Positions 11,667 through 23,962 of a DNA stretch of 64,000 nt are shown in pieces. Every line of letters starts with the position of its first letter. Positions within the stretch are counted from its first letter, which is position 1. The stretch is from Ilyonectria destructans (taxonomy: Eukaryota > Ascomycota > Sordariomycetes > Hypocreales > Nectriaceae): NCBI GenBank assembly GCA_020740775.1, contig JAHEWK010000005.1, positions 3,224,001 through 3,288,000 on the forward strand, given 5' to 3'. Below the pieces are notes generated by a model. The model saw only the letters and a list, made by a program, of their open reading frames with translations. It ran no database searches and was not told the DNA's origin. The translations under genes and the position numbers were made by a program.

Positions 11667-12689
11667 GGCGGAACCCTGAGCGACGGTTAATTCGTGGCCG
11701 TGGTCGACAGCGTGGCCGCCCAAGAAAAACAAAAACAGAGGAGCGGCCGCCGAGATGTGAGATGGAGATTGAAGGGATGAGGAATCATTGGGGGCGCAAG
11801 AACAAAATAGGCGACCTACCAATAACCAGTTGAGGTCCCCAAGGTGCTGAGTTATCTGTCCAGTAGGGCTGACCGTCTATTGCCGGGAGTCAAGGTATCC
11901 GCAGTGGCGGGCATGGTGCGGCCGAAGCTACGTGGGGTCCGTAACTGTCATTCGCAGGCTATTTCCAGATCTAGAAGTATCTTTGGACACCCCATTTTAA
12001 GTTGGATACTGAGTTATCCGCTCAGTAGGGCTGACTGTCTATGCCGGAAGTAGGTATCTGCTGTAGCAGGTATAGTGCGGCTGAAGCCACATAGGGTCCG
12101 TAACTGTTATTCGCAGGGCTATCCCGGTGCTATTTCCAGATCTAGCAGTATGTTTAGACGCCCCGTTTCAAGTTGGGCGCTTAGATCCACCCGCTGTCAG
12201 CATCAAAATAGAAGGGGTCCAAGGTAGTGAGGTAAGGGCGGAGATTGGTGGATCCTTCACTAATGCTGACCAACATGCAGATCGTTGCACAGCATGCGAT
12301 TTTTATTTCAGCCGCTGCCAAAACGAGCAATTCTAAAATAGAGGCTCGCGTCTGGCTCGACAATGGATGCAGGGGTTCCTGGCGCAGGATCCGACCTTGG
12401 GGACTTTGGATGACCTCGGCATGGGGCGAGCACCCAGGTCCCTGCTACGTAGTTGCAGTATGGCATCAAAGAGTTGATCCTACTCTCATGAACGGGCCAA
12501 ATGAAGGCTTTGCCTGTTGAAGGCTGTGTTTCACCCTCGCCCGCTTTCTCCGCGGTAGACCAGACGTGCGATCCATTCAATGATATAAACCCCAGGCTTA
12601 GCCTCACAACCAGCACAATCGCCATTGCCAGATCCCCTCTTTCGCTCTAGTCTCTCGCTCTTAGACTTCTCTTTTCTTTGTCCGCTAGC
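11667..12689. repeat. Intergenic with a diverged tandem duplication (11846-12008 and 12009-12179)
   Basis: Two head-to-tail copies of about 165 bases share blocks such as CTGAGTTATC, AGTAGGGCTGAC, GGTCCGTAACTGT and TATTTCCAGATCTAG. Most differences are C/T or G/A transitions; the second copy also has a short insertion near 12118-12131. After the repeat, a TATA-like GATATAAAC (12582-12590) precedes the large secreted-protein gene by about 100 bases. Confidence 0.75.
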
Positions 12690-15600
12690 ATGTTGCCCTC
12701 TAAAGGGTTAGTGACGGCAGTTCTGCTGCTGTCCGGGGTCCAAGCCCGCCTCCCACGCCCGTGGCTTGCGGCTCGAGACGTTGACACCACAACTCCCGAG
12801 CCAGTCACTACGACCACTCGCTTCCCGCTTCCATTCGAGACCACCACACCCGCCGCGTCTACAGATATCTCTAGCTCTGTGACTAGTACTGAAAGCACCG
12901 ACACCACCGATGCTCTCACTCCTGTGGTTGATACGACAACTACGACTGAAGCCTCTATCACTATCGATGCTTCCACAACTGCTATCACTACTGATGCTTC
13001 TACAACCGATGTCTCTGCTACGACTGACGCTTCCACAACTGAAGCCCCTGCCACGGAAACCACCGCCACGGCTGCCCCTACCACGGCCGAAACTTCCCTT
13101 CTCACTGGAACAGGCGCCCTGATCGGCGTTCCTACTGCTGCCACCAACGCTGCCAGCTCTTTCACCGATCTTGCAGCTGCTGCCTCCTCTATCGCCGCCA
13201 ATCCTACACCGTCCGCCGAAGAGGTCAATGAATTCCAACAGCGTGCCGAGGAAGAGTCTGAGGAGCTCCAGCGCATTCAGGACCAGTTACAGCAGGTTGA
13301 CCGTGATAGTCTCAGCGAGGACGACTCCCACAGGGTCGAGGAGGCCCTCGCCGGACTTGCGGCTTTGCTTGGCTGGTTCTCGACACAACTCGCCGCCCTT
13401 GCACCGGCGGTGACCACGACGGCCCTGGCTCCCGCAGTCTTTGCAGACTTGGCTACGGCATTTGGTACCGCTGCTGCCGGTGGCCTTTTGGCTGGTGCTC
13501 TGGACGGACTCGAGGACTTGGGCAACGAGGATGATGATGGCGACGATGACGATGAACCTACCAACACCGAGCAGTCTTCAGCCGCATCGTCTACAGCCTC
13601 CGAGACGACTTCTACGACTTCATCCGCGGTTTTCTGCAGCGCAATTCCTTACGAGCTTAACCTCCAGATTTCTGATGACGACGACAACTCGTCAGACGAT
13701 ATGAGACGGCGGTTCGTTGACTCGTTCCGTGACTCGGCTGTTCAGCTACACGAGCGTGGCCACATTGAAAAGAGGGCTCGGACTCCCTTCTTTGGGTTCT
13801 GCAAGAACTTCGCTCCCCCGAACTTTCCAGCCAACCCATCTGCTCAGCAGATTATCAAGGCAGAGGATAAACCCAACAAGCAGAACCAAGACTGGAGAGA
13901 TAAGATCCTCAGGTGGTACGACCGCAAGGATTGCGAAGGCGGCGATATGACGCCTGGCTGGACTATTGTCGACAGCACCATCGCAAAGGCCAAGGGTGCA
14001 GCCGCCGGCGGCATGTCCGAATACTGGACAGTCGATCATGTCTGGGAGCTCAAGTTCTTCACCGACTTCTTTGAGATTGATCTGGTACCTAGTAAACGGA
14101 GCACAGGTGCCAAACTCACCTGCGACGAGTTTGATACCATCTTTATGACCCCGTATGCTTGCGGCAAAGCCCCAAAAACGGTCATGCAACAGCTGGTCGA
14201 AAAAGCCCCGAGCAGCGCCCCAAAAAGTACACAGCTCGAGTTCGTCGCCATGCAGAAACAAATCAATCAGATGAAGGGCGCCATGTTTAAGATTGGAGAG
14301 CTGAAGGAAGATGGCTTTACTAGCGAATTCTCGGGCTCAACTCTCGCGACAATCCAGGCCCTCGAGGCTATCGGAAACGCCGTCGGCATTTTCAACTCCG
14401 ACCCTGTCAAGGCCCTTTTCGAGACGACAAATCAGCGCATGTACAATTCCTTCCAAGGCATCGACCAGTTTGTGACGGACAAGGCTATTGACATTTCAGG
14501 GGGCGGGTTCAGCTTCGCCGACATGTACCAGACCTTCATGGACAGCCGACTCAACAGTGACGCCGCGGCAGCGTGGGAATTCGTGCAGACCTGGACGGCC
14601 AAGGTTGCCACGGACATCGCAGCATTGGATGAGGAGGACGAAAACAAGAAAACACTGACTGAACTCTTCGACGCCTTCAAGGATAGCGAGTACGCCAACA
14701 CGGGTCATTATTCTTTCTCGGCTAACAGAGATCTCGCTGGCGCTGGAGGTGCTGTGATTGGCTTCAAGCGAGACCTCTGGGGGAGAGATGACGGTAACGG
14801 TGACTCGTGCCCTATCTCGACTACAGAGGCTAGCACGGCCGCCGTCACTACCACCGAGTCTAACGACCAGTCGACGACTACTGACGAGTCTACTACCGAG
14901 CAGACCACCGCGGAGGAGACCACGACGGAGTCTACCGCTGTCACTACTCCAGAGTCCAATGCCACAACTGAGACGACCAACGAGTCCGTGGCTACCACTA
15001 CCGAAGAGACCACCTCCACCGAGTCCACCGCCACCACTGACGCGACCACTTTGGTCATTTCCTCCACTGCCACGACCTTCTCCACGGCTACCATCTCAAG
15101 GAGCACCTCCGAGGAATCATCGACCATCACCATTTCTACTGAAAGCGGGTCTACGAGCACTCGAACCACGCCCAACATTAGGACCGTCACTTCCGACGGC
15201 ATGGTCTGCACATTGGTCGAGGGATCGCTTAACCCTGTGTGCACCCCCATTAATGTGCCCACAGCTAATCCTGACGGTACCAACATCGTAAGTCAGATCT
15301 CTGGGAAATGGAGCTATCACAAGAGCCTAACATCACAATCCAGCATGTTAACCACGGCTGTATCCTCATCAACAATTCTCCCCGGTGTGCCTCTGATGCC
15401 GGCTCCATCTCTAGCGTCTACGAGAGCTCGTACAGTATGCCATTGAAGCCTTCTCTGCTTAACACATCAGCTAACAAGCGCGACAGACGTCGCCTCCAAC
15501 CCTGATGAGCCTTACAGCACCGCTCTGATCCTGTCCGGTTTCGACTCGAGCGTCGACAACCACCTCCACGCCTTGGCGACCTGCCAACTCCAGGCTCGCT

Positions 15601-16285
15601 GGCCCGCAAACTACGGCGACGTCTACTTCGGGGAGGACGGCTGTCTCTACGACTCTCAGAGCAACAAAATCTTCGATCAATGTACGTACCTAACGCTCAT
15701 TGGAAATGTGTATAGGCCCGCTAACCATTACGCTCAATAGGCTGCAGCACCCCCGACGTCAACAACAACGGTCCTGCCACGAACCCCTACGCTCCCCCGG
15801 CACCTCCAGACACTGAGCAGGATCACGGTAACCACGACGGCTCCGCCATCTGCGCCTCCATCTCCAAGGACAGCTGCCTGTACGCCGCGGCACGCTACGT
15901 AGATGACGTCGTGTACCACCAGTACAGCTCGGCCGTCTGGCCCGACGACACAGGCAAGGACATTGCCAGCTTATTCATCCCTACCGATGTCATCGACTTC
16001 TTCGGAATCAACTACGGCTGCACCGTCATCTGGACCTGTGACAATGATGACGCCTTCTCCCAGGGCATGACGGGCAAGCAGATCAAGGACTCGATGCTCA
16101 ATATCTACGACCTCAACGGCGCAAAGGGTTGCGGCAGCACGTACCTCGACAACGGATGTCACATCACCGTCAACGGCTGCAATGACTGTCGTGACGCAGG
16201 TCATGTGCAGACCCTGTGGAGCCCGGTTGACGTGTACGAAAAGACGTATGACGATGCTAATGATGGCTTCCCTCCCATGCGATGA
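12690..16285 (+). CDS. Large secreted Thr/Ser-rich protein of unknown function
   Basis: Exons 12690..15287, 15344..15434, 15487..15681, 15741..16285; 1142 aa. Order of parts: a signal peptide (about 1-20); a Thr-rich mucin-like stretch (25-125); a predicted coiled coil rich in E/Q (175-205); an Ala-rich hydrophobic segment; an acidic run of D/E near 280; a possible Kex2 site K-R at about 358; a globular domain (360-690) containing V-D-H-V-W-E-L; a second Thr-rich linker (about 710-825); and a Cys-rich C-terminal domain (870-1142) with many spaced cysteines. The Thr-rich regions suggest heavy O-glycosylation and a wall-associated or extracellular place. I recognise no catalytic domain. The start is the ATG followed by the hydrophobic leader. 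Confidence 0.8.
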
Positions 16286-17313
16286 TGAGGCCAGATACCG
16301 ATAGAGCCGTTTATAGTATATAACATTTTTCTTCAACTTTGTACCATTAAAAATAATGGCGGGTATCTGAGGCCCTTATTTCAAGAATACATCCTTTCGC
16401 TTAGACCAAACTCGAGCACATCAAGACCCAGTCCATCACCAGAGCTGAGTGGCCGAGCAACGTGACGGCTGAACATCTGAAGAAAGAAGACACAACCCAA
16501 CCACTGTAAAGACGCCGAAGTAAAACACCACGTGAAATGAACATACTAGCTAGAGCATGCGATCCGTCGCCGTCGAAGGAGACTTGTCCTGCACTCCTCC
16601 AAGGAGGAAACAGTGAGTCTCTAGCATGGCTTCGGACCGCGAAACCCTTTGTCACTCAACAGCCCCCACATGCCGGTAATATTCTCCATCGTAACCTAGG
16701 TCGGAGTAGCCATATTGATTGGAAATGACACTGAGCCCAACGCGATAAGATACATGGTCAGTCAACTACAGAGAATGGAATTCAGTGTGCAAGAATCGAT
16801 CATTGGGCGGTGGCCGTATCCCAGTTCGCACATACACTCATTTACAATCTGCGCTTGGAAGGTTCCGGTCATGAATGGAGTATCACTATGCCGTTTACTT
16901 ATGTGGGAACGGAGGCGCAAATCCGAAAATGGAAATACTCCGTGAGCTCAGGCATTGACAGGGCAAAAATCGCCCTCACTTCATCCCAAACCTTCGGCCT
17001 AACGCAGCCAATTAAGATCAGCCTTCCACACCTTAAGTTACTCCGACTCTCCGCACCGGTTCCTACATATGGAAACGTGGATACACCTGTTCAACTTACC
17101 ACGAAGAAAAGTCGGCCGGAATATTACCGCAAAGGGAATTGGTCCTACTCTCCACATGTACGCCGCCCGGGTCATGGGCGCTACAATGCACCCGCAGTTG
17201 GTAGAGTCGATGCCGGCATAAATACACGCACGTCATGGAGAAGTTCGGCATAATCTGCCTGTGAGCCCCATGGATCATCTTGGAAGGCCACATTGTGATA
17301 ATACGAACACAGC
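16286..17313. promoter_or_regulatory. Upstream region of the amidohydrolase, with CCCCACA at 16664-16670
   Basis: About 1 kb without a convincing gene; the ORF at 16810-17253 has no recognisable domain. CCCCACA occurs at 16664-16670, about 650 bases before the amidohydrolase start. That is farther than in the other cluster promoters, so its role here is doubtful. Confidence 0.4.
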
Positions 17314-19024
17314 ATGTCATCATCTAAACTTCTCTTGAAAGGGGGAACATTGTTGGTACATGACCAAAACAAGCGGGTAGTTTGCCGACATGCAGATTTG
17401 CTTATCCATGATGATCGTATTCACGAGATTGGCGATCATATCCAACCTGCTGAAGGCGTCATCGTAATAGATTGCACAGACACAATCGTCTCTCCAGGTT
17501 TCATCGACACTCACAGACATCAGTGGCAATCACAACAGAAAGGTCTTCACGCAGACCACATTCTGTTGGATTACTACCACTCAGGTATGACTTAAACACA
17601 AGTCGCTAACTCATATCTTCGTTAGCTCACACGCCTTGCTTAGGAAACTTGGCGAGCTCGCACTATGCACCAGAAGATGCGTTTTGGGGGGTGCTGAGTA
17701 GTTCTCTTGAGGCTATTGACGCCGGGACAACCACAGTGGTCGACCACGCGCACGTCAACTACTCTGCTGAACATTGTAGGGTGCCCAACCCTTTTTCTTA
17801 TATGTAACCCCATTATCTGACTTCTCCCTTAGCCAAAGAGTCCATCCGCGGCACTGTTGCTTCTGGCATTCGTTGCATCTTTTGCTATTGTGCACACCCT
17901 CGAGTCGAGACTTGGCACCCCGAGTTAAGGATGGACAATAACCCCCTCGCTGAGGGGGTGATGGACACTTTCCGAGAATTAGCGGCGATGCAGCCTTTCG
18001 GTCCAAGGGGTAGAGTGCGGCTTGGATTCGCGATGGATGCAATGTTCGTGCGACCGCAAGTCTTAAAAGACACCTTCGCCGAGGTTCGCAAGCTTGGTGC
18101 TCACTTGATCACCTCTCACGTCACCCGTGGGAGTATGATGGATGGTAAGTCCATCCAGCCACCCAGTTCCCCATTATGCAACCCGCATTCATGCCGGTGC
18201 ATTTTCTAATAAAAGGTTTAATATTTTAACTAGCTTCGCTGTCTCCGGTAACTATCATGCACGAAAATAAGCTTCTGGGGCCTGATATCTTACTATCCCA
18301 TGCGAACCATATATCGGCCGACGAGTTGCGCCATATTGAAACCTCAGGGGCACATTTATCAAGTACGCCGCTGTCTGAAATGCAGATGGGCCATGGACAC
18401 CCTGTATGTCTACAACCGGAGTTCCTGAAACTGTCCTCCTTGGGGACAGACTCCTGTAGCATCTGCTCTTCATCCATTCCGCGGCAAATGGAGATTGCAC
18501 TACAAGTCACACGCGCACGAAGATCGGAGGAGCAGTTGCGGAATCGTAAGTGGGACGGTACCATCGGACCCAGTGTGGAGGAGGTTTATAACCTCGGAAC
18601 AATACTTGGAGCCCAAGCCGTCGGCCTAGAGGATGAAATTGGTAGTCTGGCAGTGGGTAAGAAGGCGGATATTGTTGTGTTCAACAGCAAGACCCCGGCC
18701 ATGTTAGCTGCAGCTGATTGCAACCCCGTTGCAGCTATTGTGCTCCATAGCTCGGTGCAAGATGTCCAGACTGTCATTGTCGATGGTGTAATCCGTAAGG
18801 AAAACACATTACTCAACAAAATTGTCATTCCTCAAGATATCGCACAAAAAGAAGAGATGGTCGCCAACACATCAGAGCCACTTCAGTGGGATGAGGTGGC
18901 GAGAGAAGTGGAGAAAAGTCGCAAAAGGCTCAAGGAAATCCGGGGCGTTGTTAACGAGGATGCCGCTAGAAATGGACTTATCCGTTCTTTCGTAGCAGCG
19001 ATGAAACTTGCGTCTGACCATTGA
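17314..19024 (+). CDS. Metal-dependent amidohydrolase (cytosine deaminase / TRZ-ATZ type)
   Basis: Exons 17314..17584, 17644..17775, 17833..18144, 18234..19024; 501 aa. Metal ligands are visible: H67-x-H69 in F-I-D-T-H-R-H, a His in L-L-S-H-A-N-H, and the catalytic Asp in L-G-T-D-S. Family members hydrolyse C-N or C-Cl bonds of (hetero)cyclic or aromatic compounds (deaminases, dechlorinases) and are cytosolic. It is the leftmost gene of the proposed catabolic cluster and points rightward, converging on HIBADH-1. The C-terminal helix (about residues 440-500) is charged. Substrate unknown; assignment to the superfamily is firm. Confidence 0.88.
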
Positions 19025-19602
19025 ACAGGATATTTCTTGTGAGACCCTGTACTGTGTGACCAGCTAGGTACTAGCTGTAGCCGGCAAATAGGGAGCAATA
19101 GCAGCACTAAACCACCTTGAAACTATGAAAAGCCGACAATGACGTGTACACCCAACTCGCCAAGTTTTAGAACCAAGCAACCCTGGATGATCAGACCATG
19201 TTACAGTGCAGGAAATGACGAACAGAGGGCGAAGTCCACGATATCGAGTTTTCCGAAACCCCGAGTCTGATTTCTCATCAGCCCCACGCGCAGGCTTTGG
19301 GTTGGCCAGTCAGAACATTTCCATATTGGGGATAACTGTCTACTTACTTAGGGTTCTGCTTAGTGTGACAAAAAAAAAACCATGACGCAACAAAACCGCA
19401 GCGGCAGGTGAAATCATCGTTGATGGCAGTACTCGGTGTCAATATGGACATGGTGTTTTTGAACGGCCGCCTAATACGACCGACACCAGCAAGTGCGGTA
19501 AGGAAACATTGGGCGTCGTGGCTTTGGAGGGGATTCCACAGCCCATATGGGTCACCGTACGTGAAAGGCACACTGCGGCAGAATAGTTACTATTTTAGCT
19601 AT
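19025..19602. other. Convergent intergenic region
   Basis: Lies between the 3' ends of the amidohydrolase and HIBADH-1. It holds no supported gene. A short minus-strand ORF (19344-19571) starts with G-D-P-Y-G-L-W-N-P, resembling residues 8-16 of the kinase-like protein at 2225; the DNA near 19535-19558 and 2183-2206 is almost the same. Confidence 0.5.
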
Positions 19603-20759
19603 TTATGGACTTTCCTCATTGGTAATGTGCAAATATACGGACGAGCCATCCCGATTCTGGAAGGGACGAATAGAAATAGTTAGCAAGCAGATAAACATTT
19701 GCGCAACAGGGACAGATGGCTTCGGACTTACAATGCATCGTGGATCGACAGATGCCTTCTCGAAAACCCCAAGCGCAGCCTCAGCCATTGTTGGATGGAT
19801 ATTGACCGATCTTGCGGCTTCAATTCCCAACGAAATATCTTTGATGAACATTTGGGTCTTGAATCCAAGCCTCCAGTCATTACTGCTCGGCGCATGGGGC
19901 ACCACTCCTGGGACAGGACACACGTTATCCCCCATAAAGGTTTGGCCGGTTGAGTTGTGGATTATTCGGTGAAGCAGCTTTGGATCTATTCCAGACTTGG
20001 TCCCGATGGCCATGGCTTCCGCCACTAGCAACAGCACCGAACAGGAGATGTAGTTGTTGCTGATCTTTGCGGCGAGGCCAGCTCCCACATTACCACACCA
20101 GAAGAACTTTTCTGGATCACCCATCATGGCAAGAATTAGACTGAGATTATTCACATCTCCAGTACTGGGCTCGGGATGCCCAATCATGAACGACAGGGTC
20201 CCTTTTTCGGCTGCTGGAACCCCGCCCTGAACATGTCAGATGTACAAGTTGAGAGTGATTGGGAAAGGAACTAACTCACAGAAACAGGGGCATCAACATA
20301 GACACCCCGGCCAGCATCTTGAATTGCTTTTGCAACTTTGCGTGCGGTTGGCGTGTCTATCGTGCTGCACTCGATGAGGAGTCGATGGCTCGCATTGGAG
20401 GCGGCAACAATTCCATCATTGGCGTCAAGATACACCTTCTCGACCTCTCTAGGTCCAGGCACCATGGAAATGACCGTTCCAGCGTCTTCAGCAGCTTCGC
20501 GAGGCGAGTCCACAATCTTAACAGGCCCGAAGCCGGAAAATTCATCCACAAACTTCACACAGGCTGGTTTGAAGATGTCAAAAACGTAAAGGGTATCGCT
20601 CTTGGGCATTTTCCTTCGGATATTAGCTGCCATCGGGTAGCCGATGGCACCGAGGCCTCGTTCATGTTAGCAGGAATCGATTTTAGGGAGTGAACTCGTT
20701 GGGCTTGGAATGTCGGTTGCGAGGAAGCACATACCTAAGAATGCGATATTGGAACTCAT
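19603..20759 (-). CDS. 3-hydroxyisobutyrate-dehydrogenase-like enzyme (HIBADH-1)
   Basis: Exons on the minus strand: 20759..20735, 20656..20280, 20226..19732, 19656..19603; 316 aa. The short first exon supplies the Rossmann start I-A-F-L-G-L-G-A-I-G. Later come the substrate motif D-A-P-V-S-G-G and the catalytic Lys in A-A-K-I-S-N-N. The last small exon is supported by similarity to the C-terminus of the paralogue at 28835. The family oxidises beta-hydroxy acids with NAD(P)+. Both copies share the insertion C-P-V-P-G-V-V-P. Two CCCCACA sites stand 117 and 151 bases upstream. Specific substrate unknown. Confidence 0.87.
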
Positions 20760-21310
20760 CGTGTTTTCTTAGCTCTGTATCTTCGTCGTAGATCCGAATT
20801 TCGTCGTGAATAGTGGTACGGTTGAGTGAGAGGGCGGCATGTGGACGGAACTGGTCAGAAGTTTATCAAATCCTTCCCCACACTGCTCGATCAAACACTC
20901 CTCACATTTCCCCACATCACCCCATGAAAAGGCCCCCGCCATACTCAAGGAAGAACACACCGGCGAGTGGAAAACACCGGTTAGACCAAGATTATTACAT
21001 GGACATTTGATGAATCGCGGAGACGGTTTCTTGACGGGCCTCTCCCGCTTGGCTGTGCTGAGTGCCGACTTGGAGAGAATAATTACACCTGATCATAAAT
21101 ATATTTGTTGTCAACATAGCCTCTCAAAGTAGATTGAACAATACGAGCCAATGTACACTTGGAATGTCTAAAAATGGCCGGAACCCCATGATGCATATGA
21201 ATTACACTATGAACAGGACTATATGACAGCTGCGCCAGGCATACCACAATTCCGACTTCGATACCACATTCATGTCCTCCAAGCGTTTCATTGGAACGTA
21301 TTGGGTATAA
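20760..21310 (-). promoter_or_regulatory. HIBADH-1 promoter with two CCCCACA sites
   Basis: CCCCACA at 20876-20882 and 20910-20916, 28 bases apart between the last base of one and the first of the next plus one, both on the plus strand. The nearest start codon is HIBADH-1 (20759, minus); the other neighbour, the reductase gene, ends here. The remaining sequence to 21310 shows nothing recognisable. Confidence 0.5.
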
Positions 21311-23581
21311 TCAGGACCAGACATCCTCCTTCAAGATATTGTCAGCCTCATGATCACATTTAAATCCGTAGCACGATCAAACTAGATCAATGCGCGGCAG
21401 GATAACATGCTAATACATGTTGACACAGCATCAACGCAGCATTCCAAGACGCGAACATACCTGGTATTGACTTGAAGATCTCATGTTCTTCACAATCTCC
21501 TCTGCAGCTTCTCTCGATAGACGGCGGTGCTCCTGAATGAGTTGTGCGAGAACATTGTGGACTTGTTTGGCCATATTTGCAGCATCGCCACAAACATAAA
21601 AGTAGGCTCCCTGCTGAAGGAGACCGTTGACTTCGACTCCTCGCTCCTTGATGCGGTCCTGGACATAGACTTTCTGCAGGCTTTCTCTCGAGAAAGCTGT
21701 GACAAGCTCAAATTTGTCGCCGAGACTTTTTGCGTATGACTACGGGAGTGATGCGTGTCAGTTTCCAGTGCTTAGAGTAAAGTCAGGGCAGAAATATGTT
21801 ACCTCAAAGTCCGACTGGTAGATAAAATCTTCGGTTGATTTCCTGCATCCAAAAAATAAAATCGCCTTGCCAACTTGCACACCGTCTTCGGCTTGCTTTG
21901 CCCTTTCCTGCAAGAAAGCACGGAATGGTGCAACACCAGTTCCAGGGCCTACCATTATGATTGGGCTTGACGGATCCGAGGGCAGTTTAAAATTAGACTG
22001 ACGTATGTGGACAGGCACACGAATTCCCTCATATTTGTTCCTCGGTCCTGTTATGTCGTATGTTGGGCCCAAAGCTTCCGCACTGGGAGTTGGACTCTGT
22101 CTTTGATTGAGGGAGAGTAAATAGTTTGTGGCAACCCCATAAAATGGTTTCTCTTGGCAATCAATTGCTTTTTTTTCGACAACGGTGGTAATGGAAGCCA
22201 ACGTGGGCTGGACCAGAGATGATGATGAGATGGAGTAGTACCGAGGCTGCAATTTCGTCAGACCCTCAATCCATGCAGAGAACGGTATGTTGGTCCATTT
22301 ATTGCCATTGCTAACCATGTCTAGCAATTGCGAGATGGTATAAAAGTGACCGTCCGTCTGCTTGTGAAAGTATTCTTTATCACTGCCCAGCTTTTTCATC
22401 TCAGCTTTGGTCCTCTCGTCGGGGGAGAAGACAGCAAGGTTCGAAACGAATTGACGGGAGACAGGGCCGCAAATCTCAAGGTGGTAGCGGACGATAGTGT
22501 CGTATGTCGTTGGAGTAGGGAAGAACACTCTGGTGGTTGGGTCTAAGGAATCAACACCAATGACAGTATTCTTCTTTTCCGTGAGACCGAGAATATCGAG
22601 ACATCGATCAACCTCTCCGCTGGGGTTCATAGGCCAGATTGCAATGTGATCGCCAGTCTGGTACGTGAGGCCAAATTTGCTAAGATCAACTTCGATATGC
22701 AGGCAGTTCCGGTCTTCGACACAAAATAGCTCTCGAGATCCCGCTATTGGAGCAATGAATGGGTTGTGCACATCAAAGAGGCCTTGAGCAGTATTTTCCA
22801 GTTGTGATTTGGTCAGTTCTCCAAGATAAACCTCGGAGGAGTGAGGCGTGAGCTCTGTCCTCTCCCTGATTTTGAACGATGACTCGAAAACAACCTTGCG
22901 CTCGGTGAGGCCCATTTTCGTGGTTAGAGCTGCCCACATAGGTTCCTTCCAGGCGAGGAAATCCTCCTCGGTCGTCCCAGCACCATCATCGCCCTCGCCT
23001 GCTTCGCCAATTCTAGACGCACCCAACCTTTCCAGGGCTTTGTCTACATTGCGAACCACCGCATTATAGTGCTCATAGGTGTTGTTTCCGAGGCCAAATG
23101 CAACGTACGCAAGGTTTTGTAACGGCGGGGTGTTGCTTTCAGAGAAAGAAACATCATCCCCAGTAATAAACTCGTAGAATTGTACGGCATTATCGGTTGG
23201 TTCGCCTTCTCCATAAGTGGCGAGAACGAACATGACGATTTTGTTCTCAGGAATAGTATCCAGAGTGTCGAAGTCGTACTCGTCGAGATCGGCAATCATC
23301 GTTTCGAGCCCGAACCTGCTCTTGCCCTCCTTAGCCAACTTCGAGGCGTAGTCCTCGGCAGTGCCAGTCTGTGATCCATAGAATATGATGCAACTCTTGC
23401 CAGACTGGTCCAGTGCGTCTTTGATGTTCCTTGTCTTGCCTTCTTCGCCACCGCCGACACTTGCGTGGCCATTTGCGAGGAATTTTGTGTTCGCAGGCGA
23501 GGCTTTCCGTTTTTTAAAGTATGTAGTGGTCGCCAAGAGGATTATTGAAAGCAAAATTATTTCCAAATAATCCAGAGCCAT
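21311..23581 (-). CDS. NADPH-cytochrome P450 reductase
   Basis: Exons on the minus strand: 23581..21803, 21739..21461, 21328..21311; 691 aa. An N-terminal anchor (L-D-Y-L-E-I then a hydrophobic run, residues 3-20) precedes an FMN domain (Y-G-S-Q-T-G-T-A and A-T-Y-G-E-G-E-P-T-D). Next come the FAD motif R-Y-Y-S-I-S-S-S, the NADPH motif G-P-G-T-G-V-A-P-F-R-A-F, C-G-D-A and the terminal E-D-V-W-S with the stacking Trp. The tiny last exon encodes just that end. It passes electrons from NADPH to microsomal P450s. The start at 23581 fits family N-termini; the frame is open 21 codons further up to an ATG at 23644. It shares a divergent promoter with the SDR gene. A reductase copy inside a cluster is unusual. 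Confidence 0.93.
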
Positions 23582-23962
23582 TGTGCCGCCAAGAATGGTG
23601 ATTTTGCGGTCGGCGGCTGCACACAGGATGGAATTGAATGACAAATACCCAAAACCTGCGAATAGCGAGCTATCTTTACATAGAAAGAAGTCAGTAGAGT
23701 ATCACGAGCAAAAGGAGGGACAATCCAAGCTTGGGTTTGTGTGGGGGTGTCAATAACATCGAAACATGACGATGGCATACTGAGGCCTTTGTGGAGGACA
23801 TTGTGGAGTAGATTGTGTTCAAGACTGCAACGCAGGGTGGGGATGCGGTGCAAAGCTACCTCCACAGATACAGATCGAAAGATCTACTTCAGGCACTGTT
23901 GAATCAAGGAGCTTCATCCGGTATGCACATCAATTTTGTCAGTGCAATCGCCAAGCAACATC
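23582..23962. promoter_or_regulatory. Divergent promoter of reductase and SDR with TGTGGGG at 23740-23746
   Basis: One TGTGGGG sits 159 bases from the reductase start and 217 bases from the SDR start, so one site may serve both genes. Two near matches (TGTGGAG) follow within 75 bases. Confidence 0.5.

Noticed and set aside
12647..13276. Long minus-strand ORF opposite the Thr-rich region
   Set aside because: Shadow of the repeated ACC/ACT codons of the secreted-protein gene; low-complexity V/S-rich product.
14708..15286. 192-codon minus-strand ORF, V/S-rich
   Set aside because: Shadow of the second Thr-rich linker of the same gene.
16810..17253. 147-codon ORF before the amidohydrolase
   Set aside because: No domain, no signal peptide, no splice partners seen; treated as chance.
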